From Spirosoma foliorum (GTDB lineage Bacteria > Bacteroidota > Bacteroidia > Cytophagales > Spirosomataceae): 64,000 bases of DNA. Position numbers and translations under genes: made by a program. A model generated the notes under the pieces. The model saw only the letters and a list, made by a program, of their open reading frames with translations, was not told where the DNA came from and did no database searches. Position 1 is the stretch's first letter. The number at the start of each line of letters is the position of its first letter. Shown here one piece after another: positions 28,354 through 36,346 of this stretch. The stretch is taken from contig NZ_CP059732.1 in the NCBI RefSeq assembly GCF_014117325.1, positions 5,469,001 through 5,533,000 of the forward strand, in the 5' to 3' direction.

Positions 28354-28365
28354 CGCGTGCATGAA

Positions 28366-28827
28366 TCAGGCAGCTCGTAACCACTGCTGCGTTGTCTCCG
28401 TTTGAGCGGTAGTAAGCCTGACTTCTTCGGCCACTGTGAGTCTGTGCAGCTCAGTCGTAGTATAGTTTTGACACGCCAGAAACGCCGATGCAACTTCCTG
28501 CTGCTCAAGATCGATCAGGAGATAATCGTACTGGCGCAGCAATAAATGAATGCGTATAACCAGCCCAGGATCGCCCAGAAGTGTTTCTGTCTGAATTTTA
28601 CCTGACCAGGGCGTAGTGAGGTAGTTCAGCCATTGGCCGAGATTTGCGTTAGCCTCCTGCTTCGCTGCCCGGTGAGTGGCTGCCGTTAAGGGTTGATTAT
28701 CGGTCTGCGAAAGGGCAAAGGCATACACAACCGTTAGGTCGATAGCATCCACTTGATTGGCAGCCCAACGGTTTACGGTCAGTGCTAAATCAACAGAACA
28801 GTCGGTGAGCAACAGGGCTTTTTTCAT
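28366..28827 (-). CDS. Universal-stress-protein-like protein
   Basis: Protein of 153 residues with a USP-like alpha/beta plan. It starts with a beta strand KKALLLTDCSVD, then has a helix, the strand DLTVVYAF and the C-terminal half YDYLLIDLEQ. The ATP-binding GxxG(S/T) motif of classical UspA is not obvious, so nucleotide binding is doubtful. It is preceded, 78 bases upstream of its start, by an FNR-like box (28905-28918), which fits the frequent oxygen control of USP genes. It lies downstream of the receiver-CRP fusion gene with a 104-base gap, so it probably has its own promoter. Function otherwise unknown. Confidence 0.55.
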   Translation of the reverse strand: MKKALLLTDCSVDLALTVNRWAANQVDAIDLTVVYAFALSQTDNQPLTAATHRAAKQEANANLGQWLNYLTTPWSGKIQTETLLGDPGLVIRIHLLLRQYDYLLIDLEQQEVASAFLACQNYTTTELHRLTVAEEVRLTTAQTETTQQWLRAA

Positions 28828-28904
28828 GTGTTATGATAGCAAATAATCTTGCCAAAATTACACCGACGCTCCGCTACCCAACGTGAGAAAGCTCAGTTAG
28901 AAAG

Positions 28905-28918
28905 CTGATTCTCATCAA
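28905..28918. promoter_or_regulatory. FNR/CRP-type operator candidate, USP-like gene
   Basis: CTGAT-TCTC-ATCAA differs from the FNR consensus TTGAT-N4-ATCAA at one base. It lies between the receiver-CRP gene stop and the USP-like gene start and is the closest match to consensus among the five in this window. Confidence 0.6.
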
Positions 28919-28931
28919 CAAAGGCCTGGGG

Positions 28932-29990
28932 CTACCAATTGGCCCGACGCAGTTTGTCGGGCTGAAGCACTCGGATACCTCCCCCACTCACTTCAATCAG
29001 GCCATCCTGTTTGAATTCGCTTAAGGTTCGAATCAACGATTCGGTAGCGGTGCCGATAACGGCCGCCAAATCATCGCGGGAGAGTTGAATAGGTGGAGCG
29101 GGATCTCCGGTTGGCAGGGGTTCCTGAAGGCGCAGAAGTGTATTGGCCACCCGCCGACGGAGTGAACTATAGGCCATCCCCAACAATTGATCTTCTTTTT
29201 CGCTGACACGCCCCGCCAGCAACCGGACAAACTGCCGTCCGACTTCGGGTTGAGCGGTTAGCAGTTGCAGGAAATCCTGCTTCGGAATGTAAACTAGCTC
29301 GGAGTCATCGAGCGTCAGCGCCGAATCGGTATAGGCGGTTTCCTCCAGCAAGGCCAGGTCGCCAAAAAACTCACCCGCCCCATACAGGCCCGTTACTAAT
29401 TCTTTGCCATCATTATTGGTTCGCGTGGTTTTAACGTGGCCACTTTTCACGAAATACAAGCGCGTGGGTTCGTCGCCCTCCGTGTACACAAACTGTTTTT
29501 TGGCAACATGATGCGTTCTTCGATCGGCCGACAAACCTTGTAAACCACCCGTTGTATGCACGTCATTCAGAAACTGCGTAAGTCCTTCCTGTTTCAGATC
29601 ATATTTCTCGGCCTGAAGCTTACTGAACCGACTGAGCCGCCCTTCGACCGCCTTGAGCAGTTCCGTATCATCGAACGGTTTGGTCAGGTAGTCGTCGGCG
29701 CCCAGTTCCATGCCTTTCCGAAAATCAACCCGTTCCGACTTTGCCGTCAGGAAAATGAACGGAATGCCATTGAGTTCTGGGTTTTTATTGACAATGTGCA
29801 ACACGCCATAACCGTCCAGAACGGGCATCATAATGTCGCAGATGATCAAATCAGGGTGGCTGGCCAGCGCCTGCTCAATTCCGATTTTGCCGTTTTCGGC
29901 GGTTAGCGTTCGATAGCCCGCCAGTTCTAAAATTTCGGCCGTATTCTCCCGAATATCGGTATTGTCTTCAATGATCAGGATAGTTTTCAT
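28932..29990 (-). CDS. Response regulator fused to CRP/FNR-type transcription factor
   Basis: Cytoplasmic regulator of 352 residues joining two modules. Residues 1-120 are a CheY-like receiver with Asp52 in CDIMMP as phospho-acceptor and LTAKS for the conserved Thr/Lys. A linker helix leads to a cyclic-nucleotide-binding-type beta-barrel (about 150-260: VYTEGDEPTRLYFVKSGHVKTT, GEFFGDLALLEE). A CRP winged helix (about 275-340) ends the protein; its recognition helix TESLIRTLSEF keeps the Glu and Arg spaced as in FNR. No N-terminal Cys cluster is present, so control should be by phosphorylation, not an iron-sulfur cluster. It overlaps the histidine kinase gene by 23 bases, so that kinase is the presumed partner. 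Confidence 0.9.
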   Translation of the reverse strand: MKTILIIEDNTDIRENTAEILELAGYRTLTAENGKIGIEQALASHPDLIICDIMMPVLDGYGVLHIVNKNPELNGIPFIFLTAKSERVDFRKGMELGADDYLTKPFDDTELLKAVEGRLSRFSKLQAEKYDLKQEGLTQFLNDVHTTGGLQGLSADRRTHHVAKKQFVYTEGDEPTRLYFVKSGHVKTTRTNNDGKELVTGLYGAGEFFGDLALLEETAYTDSALTLDDSELVYIPKQDFLQLLTAQPEVGRQFVRLLAGRVSEKEDQLLGMAYSSLRRRVANTLLRLQEPLPTGDPAPPIQLSRDDLAAVIGTATESLIRTLSEFKQDGLIEVSGGGIRVLQPDKLRRANW

Positions 29991-31185
29991 GAGGAAGAAA
30001 AAGAGTAACCGTAGTACCTTCGCCCAATTGGCTGGCTAGTTCGATGGTGCCATTCAGCAATTCGAGGTAGCGGGCAACAATATGCAGACCGAGGCCTGTT
30101 CCAGCAAAGTTAGTGGCGTTTTTGGCCCGGAAGAATCGTTCAAATAAGTGTTTCTGATCATCAGCCGAAATACCAATTCCCTTGTCCTGGATCGTAATTG
30201 TCAGATCAGTTTCCCGACATTGGGCACTCACAAAAATAGATTGATTATCAGACGAATACTTAATTGCATTCGATAGCAAGTTAACCAGAATTTTTCGCAG
30301 TAAAGACGGGTCGGTCTGGATGGGTTTCGGGCAATCGAATTGCGTTTCAATTTGTTGCCCGGCTTTCAGGCTGCCTTGTAAATCGGCAAACGCTTCGTCG
30401 ACCAGTTTCGGCAACTCGACCCACGAGAAAGTCGCTTCAATCCGGCCCTCTTCCAGTCGCCCAACCGACAAAAACTCCTCCAGAATATCGTTCAGGTGAT
30501 TGACCGACGCTTTAATTCGTTGAATGTGCCGAAGTCGTTTGTCCTGCTGATCGGTTTCAGGATACTTCTCGATCAGCGAGGCCGATGTCAATACCGCACT
30601 CAGGGGCGTTCTGAATTCGTGCGACGCCATCGATACAAACCGGGACTTCAGTTCACCCAGTTCGCGTTCGGCAGCTAAGGCTTTGGCCAGTTCATCTTTC
30701 GACTGTTCGAGCTGATGCAGCGTGGCCATCAGCGCATGCGTCCGATCAATGACTTTCTGCTCCAGTTCGGCGTTGAGTTGTTCAATGCGGCTTTTTTGTT
30801 CCAACAGGGTTCGTTCGGCTTCTTTCTTGGCGGTAATGTCGATGATATACCCCACTGCCAACAGGGCGCCCTCCCGATAAAAATAACTCAGACTAATTTC
30901 TGCCGGGAACACCGAACCGTCTTTCCGTTTGGCAAACAGATCGCGCCCGTGGCCCATAGCCCGCACCTGCGGATTGGCATTGAATGAGGCTCTCAATGCA
31001 GCGTGGCGACCAGCAACTGAATCTGGAACAAGTGCATCGATGGATACCTCATGCATCTCCTCCTCGGTATATCCAAACAACGTGCGGGCATACCGATTCG
31101 TCGACCGAATATGGCCCTGTTCATCGCAAACGATGATGCCAATGGTGGCATGGGTAAAAACGGCCTCAAACGAGTCGTCGAACAT
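29968..31185 (-). CDS. PAS-domain histidine kinase with FixL-like haem-pocket spacing
   Basis: Soluble sensor kinase of 405 residues with no membrane segment. The N-terminal PAS domain (1-120) contains VPDSVAGRH with His61, then Arg81 in GHGRDLFAKRKDGS; the 20-residue His-Arg spacing equals that of the haem ligand His200 and Arg220 of Bradyrhizobium FixL, from memory of that protein. A coiled-coil linker follows (130-180), then HisKA with phospho-His189 in MASHEFRTPL. The ATPase shows N box NLLSNAIKYS, DKGIGIS, and GTGLGLHIV. It is probably an oxygen or gas sensor phosphorylating the co-encoded receiver-CRP protein. Start at 31185 begins the PAS domain; the frame is open to 31272. Confidence 0.88.
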   Translation of the reverse strand: MFDDSFEAVFTHATIGIIVCDEQGHIRSTNRYARTLFGYTEEEMHEVSIDALVPDSVAGRHAALRASFNANPQVRAMGHGRDLFAKRKDGSVFPAEISLSYFYREGALLAVGYIIDITAKKEAERTLLEQKSRIEQLNAELEQKVIDRTHALMATLHQLEQSKDELAKALAAERELGELKSRFVSMASHEFRTPLSAVLTSASLIEKYPETDQQDKRLRHIQRIKASVNHLNDILEEFLSVGRLEEGRIEATFSWVELPKLVDEAFADLQGSLKAGQQIETQFDCPKPIQTDPSLLRKILVNLLSNAIKYSSDNQSIFVSAQCRETDLTITIQDKGIGISADDQKHLFERFFRAKNATNFAGTGLGLHIVARYLELLNGTIELASQLGEGTTVTLFLPHENYPDH

Positions 31186-31236
31186 AAAAAGCGAATCTTT
31201 CTGATTGCAAAGTAAACGCCCACAATCTGAATGCGG

Positions 31237-31250
31237 TTGACAAAAATCAG
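31237..31250. promoter_or_regulatory. FNR/CRP-type operator candidate, kinase/thioredoxin divergent promoter
   Basis: TTGAC-AAAA-ATCAG lies in the 139-base gap between the divergent histidine kinase and thioredoxin-like genes. It could give autoregulation of the kinase operon and co-regulation of the rightward genes. Confidence 0.5.
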
Positions 31251-31324
31251 TTTTTCTATTGATCTGACTCACGATTCAGGAGCGATCGGGAGGCCAATTT
31301 TGAGTCATTAACCGACTTATTGTC

Positions 31325-31639
31325 ATGACACCTCCTTCTTCGTTGCTGACGGATTTACCTCAACGGCCTGTGCTGCTGATCTTTACGTCGGCATCTCATA
31401 CTCAACGTGTCGAAATTGACCAGCTTCTGGAAAAGGCGCAATCGGTATTAAGCCCAACTGTAAAGATCATGCGTGTTAGCGAAACAACGCATCCTGAAGT
31501 CGTACGCAGTTTTGGTTTTACTACCCTTCCTGCTTTCGTTCTGCTTCAGCAAGGCCTGGAATTATGGCGCTACTCGGGGCCTGTAGATAGCCCCGAGCTT
31601 TTTTACCAGATGAACCAGACGTTTTCTAAAACCCATTAA
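31325..31639 (+). CDS. Thioredoxin-fold protein lacking the CXXC site
   Basis: Cytoplasmic protein of 104 residues with the thioredoxin order: strand RPVLLIFTSAS, helix, strand VKIMRVSE, VRSFGFTTLPAFVLLQQG with the cis-proline (TLP), and a C-terminal helix. Where thioredoxin has WCGPC it reads SASHTQ, so it has no redox-active cysteines and is not a disulfide reductase. Such forms can be structural, regulatory or ligand-binding. It is the first of three rightward genes, 12 bases before the next, and diverges from the kinase operon with an FNR-like box between. Confidence 0.75.
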   Translation: MTPPSSLLTDLPQRPVLLIFTSASHTQRVEIDQLLEKAQSVLSPTVKIMRVSETTHPEVVRSFGFTTLPAFVLLQQGLELWRYSGPVDSPELFYQMNQTFSKTH

Positions 31640-31651
31640 TAGCCATCCAGC

Positions 31652-32071
31652 ATGAATTCCAACGAGGTCAATCAGCCCCTTTCTTTGTCCGAAAAAACTG
31701 CTTCTTGCCAACACGAACACCAGCATTGGCAACAAATTATTCGTCAGCAGGAAGAAGAGATCCGCAATCTCCGATCGTTGTTACTCGACGTTATGAATCT
31801 CTATAACTGTCGTAGTTTGCGGCACGATGCGGTCGATTATTATCGGGACCTGAACCAGCTACAAACCAAGCTCACCCGATTGAACCGCGACTTGATTTGC
31901 GAAGGCGTTGAGTGCCAGGTTGTACTGAATCAACCCACCTGTACCAATACGCACTTTGGCTTGTCGGCCACCATTGAACGCCATGCCACAGTGCTTGCCA
32001 ATGAGTTTTCCCGGATCAAAGATGGCTGCCTCCAGTTTTTGTCGGGCATGATGAGTCTGAACCTGCTGTAA
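31652..32071 (+). CDS. Coiled-coil protein of unknown function
   Basis: Unrecognised 139-residue protein. Residues about 20-60 (HEHQHWQQIIRQQEEEIRNL) and 65-85 are strongly helical and likely coiled coil. Cys and His residues are scattered (CQHEHQHW near residue 19), which could bind a metal, but there is no clear motif. No signal peptide. It lies between the CXXC-less thioredoxin and a Crp-family regulator, in a probable operon, so a sensory or stress role linked to the kinase block is plausible but unproven. Confidence 0.6.
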   Translation: MNSNEVNQPLSLSEKTASCQHEHQHWQQIIRQQEEEIRNLRSLLLDVMNLYNCRSLRHDAVDYYRDLNQLQTKLTRLNRDLICEGVECQVVLNQPTCTNTHFGLSATIERHATVLANEFSRIKDGCLQFLSGMMSLNLL

Positions 32072-32142
32072 GCGGTTGGCTTCATTAAATTTTGCTCCTA
32101 ACCCATAAGACGCTATACTTGTTGCGATCTAGCCAACGCGAC

Positions 32143-32724
32143 ATGTACGAGCGCCTTCAAACGCATATTGCCCGACTGGTCGACCTCACCGAAAGCGAGT
32201 TTGCCCAGTTGAAAACGTTTTTCATTCCCAAAAAACTGCGGAGGAAGCAATACATTCTACAGGAAGGCGATCTCTGTAAATATATCTCATTTGTTGAAAA
32301 GGGGCTTTTGCGAACGTACACAGTTGATACCAAGGGCACTGAGCATATTGTTCAGTTTGCCCCGGAAGGCTGGTGGACGTCGGATATGTACAGCTATCTG
32401 ACCGGCGAACGCTCGCAATACAACATTGAAGCCCTCGAAGACTCCGAACTGCTCCTCCTGGAACGGGACAACATGGAGCACATGGTCGAACGTGTCCCTA
32501 AAATGGAGCGTTTCTTTCGGATTATGCTCCAGAACAACTACATAGCCACACACCGCCGGGTGGTGAGTTCACTGAGTCAATCGGCCGAGGAAAACTATAC
32601 CGAATTCGTACAGCGTTACCCGGATATTGTGCAGCGCGTTCCGCAGCATATGATCGCTTCGTATCTGGGGATTACCCCTGCCTTTCTCAGCCGGATTCGC
32701 GCCCGAAAACACACGGATGATTGA
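32143..32724 (+). CDS. Crp/Fnr family transcriptional regulator
   Basis: Regulator of 193 residues with an N-terminal cyclic-nucleotide-binding-type beta-barrel (KQYILQEGDLCKYISFVEKGLLRTY, APEGWWTSDMYSYLTGE) and a short C-terminal helix-turn-helix (QHMIASYLGITPAFLSRIRARK). This is the compact form common in Bacteroidota. In the recognition helix the Glu used by FNR and CRP to read TGA is replaced (PAFLSR), so it probably does not bind the YTGAY boxes of this window. The barrel lacks a clear cAMP-binding signature. Start at 32143 avoids a non-family extension open to 32092. Confidence 0.88.
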   Translation: MYERLQTHIARLVDLTESEFAQLKTFFIPKKLRRKQYILQEGDLCKYISFVEKGLLRTYTVDTKGTEHIVQFAPEGWWTSDMYSYLTGERSQYNIEALEDSELLLLERDNMEHMVERVPKMERFFRIMLQNNYIATHRRVVSSLSQSAEENYTEFVQRYPDIVQRVPQHMIASYLGITPAFLSRIRARKHTDD

Positions 32725-33069
32725 GTTTTGTCGGTATTTTTAGGGGTGGCTATTGGCTTAACGCAGCGCTTGATCGCTATTCCTCCAGGATCATTCGCCG
32801 TCAATCATGACACGATAAAAGTTGATTTGGGCTAGGTAAAGCCCCTTCTCAAGCTCTAATTTCACGACTTCTAAGCGTACCAGAAAAGAATTGAAATGTG
32901 GTCAAGGTACCACGGCCAGTACCGTCAAAAGTCGGCTTTCGCTAGCAATCTAAACGTTTGTGAAGATATAGAGCAGGGTAACGAAGAAACCAAACACCTC
33001 ACGATAGCTTACACATAAATAGCATATTTTTGTCTTAAGCATACCTAGAAAACAGAACACATTAATTCG
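32725..33069. promoter_or_regulatory. 345-base gap with a possible -7 element
   Basis: No gene is visible. TATTTTTG at 33025-33032, fitting the Bacteroidota -7 consensus TAnnTTTG, is 38 bases upstream of the next start codon. A matching -33 TTG is not evident. Confidence 0.35.
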
Positions 33070-33483
33070 ATGTCAAGACTAAGAAATAGATTTATACTCT
33101 TAATTCCTGCCTATTGGGCTTGCCTATTTGATGAGACAATCACGATTCTTCAACAGCCTGCGGCTTACTGGAATGGCGACCTAAATGCTGGTAACGAAGC
33201 TAACCCGATTGGGGCAACCCTGATGAGAAATCATGCATCAGGAATATTCGTGATTTCGTTTGCCTGGCTGGTAGTCATCGGTATATTTGGTTATTGGTTA
33301 CCCGAGCGGCTTAGAAAAACCTTTGCGTTAGTCATCCTGATGGCTCATACTGGTGGAGCTATTAGTTGGATTACTCCGCATTACGGTTTCTGGTATTCCA
33401 TAATCTTCATCGTATTCAATTCGGCACTATTTGTTCAGTTAGATAAAGTATATTCTCAAAATATTGAGAACGCTCCACTATAA
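33070..33483 (+). CDS. Small integral membrane protein of unknown function
   Basis: Unrecognised 137-residue protein with about four hydrophobic segments: FILLIPAYWACLF, ASGIFVISFAWLVVIGIFGYW, TFALVILMAHTGGAISWI, and YSIIFIVFNSALFVQL. The loop after segment one (PAAYWNGDLNAGNEANPIG) is polar and acidic. No family signature is recognised. It stands alone with palindromic sequence downstream. Confidence 0.65.
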   Translation: MSRLRNRFILLIPAYWACLFDETITILQQPAAYWNGDLNAGNEANPIGATLMRNHASGIFVISFAWLVVIGIFGYWLPERLRKTFALVILMAHTGGAISWITPHYGFWYSIIFIVFNSALFVQLDKVYSQNIENAPL

Positions 33484-33535
33484 AATAATATATAGAAAAT
33501 AGGAGTCCATCACCACTCCTTGGCCTGGAACCAAA

Positions 33536-33584
33536 AGCCGTGCCACGGTTCTTTCATGATGCTACAATAAACCGTGGCACGGCT
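33536..33584. repeat. Palindrome AGCCGTGCCACGGTT
   Basis: 15-base arms (33536-33550, 33570-33584) around a 19-base loop. The core GTGCCACGGTT is shared with the longer palindrome at 38962-39059, so both belong to one family. Confidence 0.8.
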
Positions 33585-33658
33585 ACCAGCGAAAATCCTA
33601 CTATCATCAATTTATTCCCTGACCAAGCCACCGTAGAGTCCCAAATTCCCTGCTGTTA

Positions 33659-34771
33659 ATGAACAATAACCAACTTGACACAAAGCCGCATTATCAACTT
33701 TTAGATGGACTTCGGGGAGTAGCCGCTATTATCGTCGTATTCTTTCACCTTACCGAGCCGCTTGCCAGTAGTCACCTCGATAATGTTGTCAATCATGGTT
33801 ATCTGGCCGTTGATTTTTTCTTTCTCCTATCGGGCTTCGTCATTGGGTATGCGTATGATGACCGATGGGACCAACTAACCATTGGCGGCTTTCTCCGGCG
33901 CCGATTCGAGCGGCTGCAACCACTCGTTGTCTTGGGCATGACGCTCGGTGCCATAGGCTTTTACTTTACCGACTCCACTATATGGCCGCTTATCCATACC
34001 GTTCCTGCATGGAAGCTGATCATTGTTATGCTAATCGGCTGGACGATTTTGCCCATCCCACTTTCTATGGATATACGCGGCTGGCAAGAAATGCATCCGC
34101 TCAATAGTGTTGGCTGGTCATTATTTTTCGAGTACATCGCCAATATGCTTTACGCGCTGGGTCTACGAAAATTATCGAACAAAGCATTGGCGTGTTTTGT
34201 CGTACTGGCGGGTGCCGTGCTGTTGCATTTTGCCGTTACAAACCCGAACGGCGACGTTACCGGCGGCTGGACTTTGAACGTCGAACAGATGCGTGTTGGA
34301 ATAACGCGCACGCTATTCCCATTTTTTGCTGGTCTGCTTTTATCGCGGGTATCACGGCCTGCCTCTATCAAACATGCGTTCTTATGGTGTAGTCTGCTGG
34401 TGGCGGTTGTTTTGTTTATGCCACGAATAGGCGGTGCCAACCATCTTTGGATGAATGGTTTGTACGAAGCGTTTTGTATCATCATTGTCTTTCCACTCAT
34501 TGTCTATATCGGGGCCAGCGGTGTAGTGCGTAGCTGGACAGAAGAGAAAATCTGCAAGTTCCTCGGCGATCTTTCCTATCCCTTATATATGACGCATTAT
34601 GTGCTTGTCTATTTCTATGTGGCCTGGGTAAGCAACCACAAAGGCATCACATTAGGGCAGGCCTGGCCCTATGCACTGCTCACCTTTTCAGGAGCTATCG
34701 TGTTGGCTTATGCAAGTTTAAAGCTGTACGATGAACCCGCACGAGCCTGGCTGCGAAAAAAGCTGAAGTAG
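33659..34771 (+). CDS. Acyltransferase family 3 membrane protein
   Basis: Integral membrane O-acyltransferase of 370 residues with about ten hydrophobic segments. The N-terminus holds the family motif LLDGLRGVAAIIVVFFHL with the catalytic-site His, and GYLAVDFFFLLSGFVIGYAY follows. Arg-rich RRRFERLQPL and NSVGWSLFFEYIANMLY are also family-typical. These enzymes transfer acetyl or other acyl groups from cytoplasmic donors to sugars of surface polysaccharide or antibiotics. No sugar-biosynthesis genes lie nearby, so the acceptor is unknown. Length is normal. Confidence 0.9.
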   Translation: MNNNQLDTKPHYQLLDGLRGVAAIIVVFFHLTEPLASSHLDNVVNHGYLAVDFFFLLSGFVIGYAYDDRWDQLTIGGFLRRRFERLQPLVVLGMTLGAIGFYFTDSTIWPLIHTVPAWKLIIVMLIGWTILPIPLSMDIRGWQEMHPLNSVGWSLFFEYIANMLYALGLRKLSNKALACFVVLAGAVLLHFAVTNPNGDVTGGWTLNVEQMRVGITRTLFPFFAGLLLSRVSRPASIKHAFLWCSLLVAVVLFMPRIGGANHLWMNGLYEAFCIIIVFPLIVYIGASGVVRSWTEEKICKFLGDLSYPLYMTHYVLVYFYVAWVSNHKGITLGQAWPYALLTFSGAIVLAYASLKLYDEPARAWLRKKLK

Positions 34772-34906
34772 CGGACCGGAAAGTATGGCCTACTCCATTA
34801 GAATCCTTATGTCCATTCCTCCACCTAATCCCTCATCTAGCACCTATATATTCGAAACTCCGTCAGGAGTGACCTGTTAATAGAAAACAAAGAACCGACA
34901 TAACCC

Positions 34907-34962
34907 AAAGCGCCGTAGGTGCGACCTATATGAGCTGAATTAGGTCGCACCTACGGCGCTTT
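34907..34962. repeat. Palindrome AAAGCGCCGTAGGTGCGACC
   Basis: Perfect 22-base arms (34907-34928 and 34941-34962) around a 12-base loop in the gap between the acyltransferase and DUF2975 genes. Nothing else is recognisable in that 396-base gap except the promoter element at its right end. Confidence 0.85.
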
Positions 34963-35132
34963 AGGCTCTTACTAAACGGCAATAGCTATTGACAGGACGC
35001 CCTTACAGGGCTGACTAGTCTATACACAGGCCGTTTTTCCGCAATACACTCCCCATCCTTTTATCACCCTAGAAAACAATCCAAGATTTAGAAAAATATT
35101 TTTTAATTATCGATTATCAATAAATATTTATC

Positions 35133-35140
35133 TATATTTG
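35133..35140 (+). promoter_or_regulatory. Bacteroidota -7 promoter element for DUF2975 gene
   Basis: TATATTTG matches TAnnTTTG and is 27 bases upstream of the start codon at 35168, in a very A+T-rich stretch. The -33 partner is not clear. Confidence 0.45.
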
Positions 35141-35167
35141 CTCAATATTTACTAAAAAACAACAAAC

Positions 35168-35701
35168 ATGACACACAAATCAACGAGAACGCAACAGATC
35201 CTAAGTGTGATGCAAATCCTCACCTGGATAGCCTACATTGGGCTTTGTATAAAAACCGGAGCCATCCTGATTTCTTTTGGCGTGAGCTTTATAAACCCTG
35301 AGGCTGTAAAGAATCTCTACAAGGGGTTGGATCTCGATCACCTTCGGCAAATGAACATCACCTATTATGTTTCGCTGGTCTCCTTCATCTTAGCGATACT
35401 GATGCTGAAAGCGCACGCTCTCTTTCTGACAACTACAATTCTGTCGAAGATTTCGCTGGCAAACCCGTTTACAATGGAGGTCGCCCAAACCCTCGAAAAG
35501 ATCAGTTATGTTTTAGTAAGCGCCTGGATTGTCGGCTCACTCAGCAACGCCTATACGTCCTGGTTACTAAAAAGAACTGGAGAGTCTTTCAGTAGTGGCG
35601 CTACCGACGAACTCTTGTTTATGGCTGGTCTCGTATTCATTATCTCGCAGGTGTTCAAGCGGGGCGTGGAAATCCAGGCAGAAAATGAATTAACCGTATA
35701 A
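35168..35701 (+). CDS. DUF2975 family membrane protein
   Basis: Integral membrane protein of 177 residues with four predicted helices: ILTWIAYIGLCIKTGAILISFGVSF, YYVSLVSFILAILMLKAHALFL, ISYVLVSAWIVGSLSNAY and LLFMAGLVFIISQVF. The last, with KRGVEIQAENELTV after it, is the typical DUF2975 end. Members of this family are almost always followed by a small Cro/CI-type regulator, as here, with a three-base gap. Function unknown; probably a membrane sensor or stress protein whose expression the partner controls. Confidence 0.85.
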   Translation: MTHKSTRTQQILSVMQILTWIAYIGLCIKTGAILISFGVSFINPEAVKNLYKGLDLDHLRQMNITYYVSLVSFILAILMLKAHALFLTTTILSKISLANPFTMEVAQTLEKISYVLVSAWIVGSLSNAYTSWLLKRTGESFSSGATDELLFMAGLVFIISQVFKRGVEIQAENELTV

Positions 35702-35704
35702 GCC

Positions 35705-35914
35705 ATGCCGATTATTGTCAACCTGGATGTGATGATGGCCAAGCGTAAGATGTCATTGAATGAGCTTTCGGAAAAAGTGGATCTTACGCTGGCCAATCTT
35801 TCGATACTCAAAACCGGAAAGGCAAAAGCTATACGGTTCAGTACACTTGAGGCTATTTGTAAAGCATTGGATTGTCAGCCCGGCGATTTACTGGAGTATG
35901 CAGACCACGACTAA
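35705..35914 (+). CDS. Small XRE (Cro/CI) family transcriptional regulator
   Basis: 69-residue protein made almost entirely of an HTH_3 domain: MPIIVNLDVMMAKRKMSLNE, then SEKVDLTLANLSILKTGKAKAI as the helix-turn-helix, and STLEAICKALDCQPGDLLEY. It resembles the small YozG-like regulators paired with DUF2975. It is in one operon with the membrane protein, three bases apart, and probably represses it. Confidence 0.9.
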   Translation: MPIIVNLDVMMAKRKMSLNELSEKVDLTLANLSILKTGKAKAIRFSTLEAICKALDCQPGDLLEYADHD

Positions 35915-35960
35915 GCAATTAATTCGATTTAAGTAGGTCGACTAAAATACAGTAGATTAT

Positions 35961-36047
35961 TTTTTGTCATACTGACGAAGGAAGCATCTTTGGTAGCCAG
36001 ATAAATAGCCTCACCCGAAGATGCTTCCTTCGTCAGCATGACAAAAA
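35961..36047. repeat. Palindromic repeat, TTTTTGTCATGCTGACG family, short-arm copy
   Basis: 30-base arms (35961-35990 and 36018-36047) around a 27-base loop, one arm reading CATACTGACG, so there is one mismatch. Same family as 1392-1515 and 41732-41823. Confidence 0.85.
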
Positions 36048-36101
36048 CGCCTTTTCAAAATAGCCTAAGCTATTTATACTTGAGCACTTAGATTCAATCA
36101 T

Positions 36102-36142
36102 TTACGGATTGTGTGACCCCGATGGGGTCACACAATCCGTAA
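36102..36142. repeat. Palindrome TTACGGATTGTGTGACCCC
   Basis: Perfect 19-base arms (36102-36120 and 36124-36142) with a three-base loop. A unique sequence in this window. Confidence 0.8.
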
Positions 36143-36346
36143 TCTAGGATCCATATCTCCCATTCCTCGGCCTGTGTCCTCACAGGCCGTTTTTATAGTA
36201 GTGTCACCGGGGCCACCAAGTCCTGAGATTAGTTTTCATTGACCTGGTACAACATTATTTCTTGTACTAGGTCATCGTTTTGGCCCATAGGATCGCGGTA
36301 ATTTTGTGGTATCAACGTCAACGATTCGGCAAAACAACGTATCGCC

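Noticed and set aside
28932..29990. Oxygen sensing by an iron-sulfur cluster in the receiver-CRP protein
   Set aside because: The Cys residues needed for an FNR-type 4Fe-4S cluster are absent; only one Cys is seen in the receiver.
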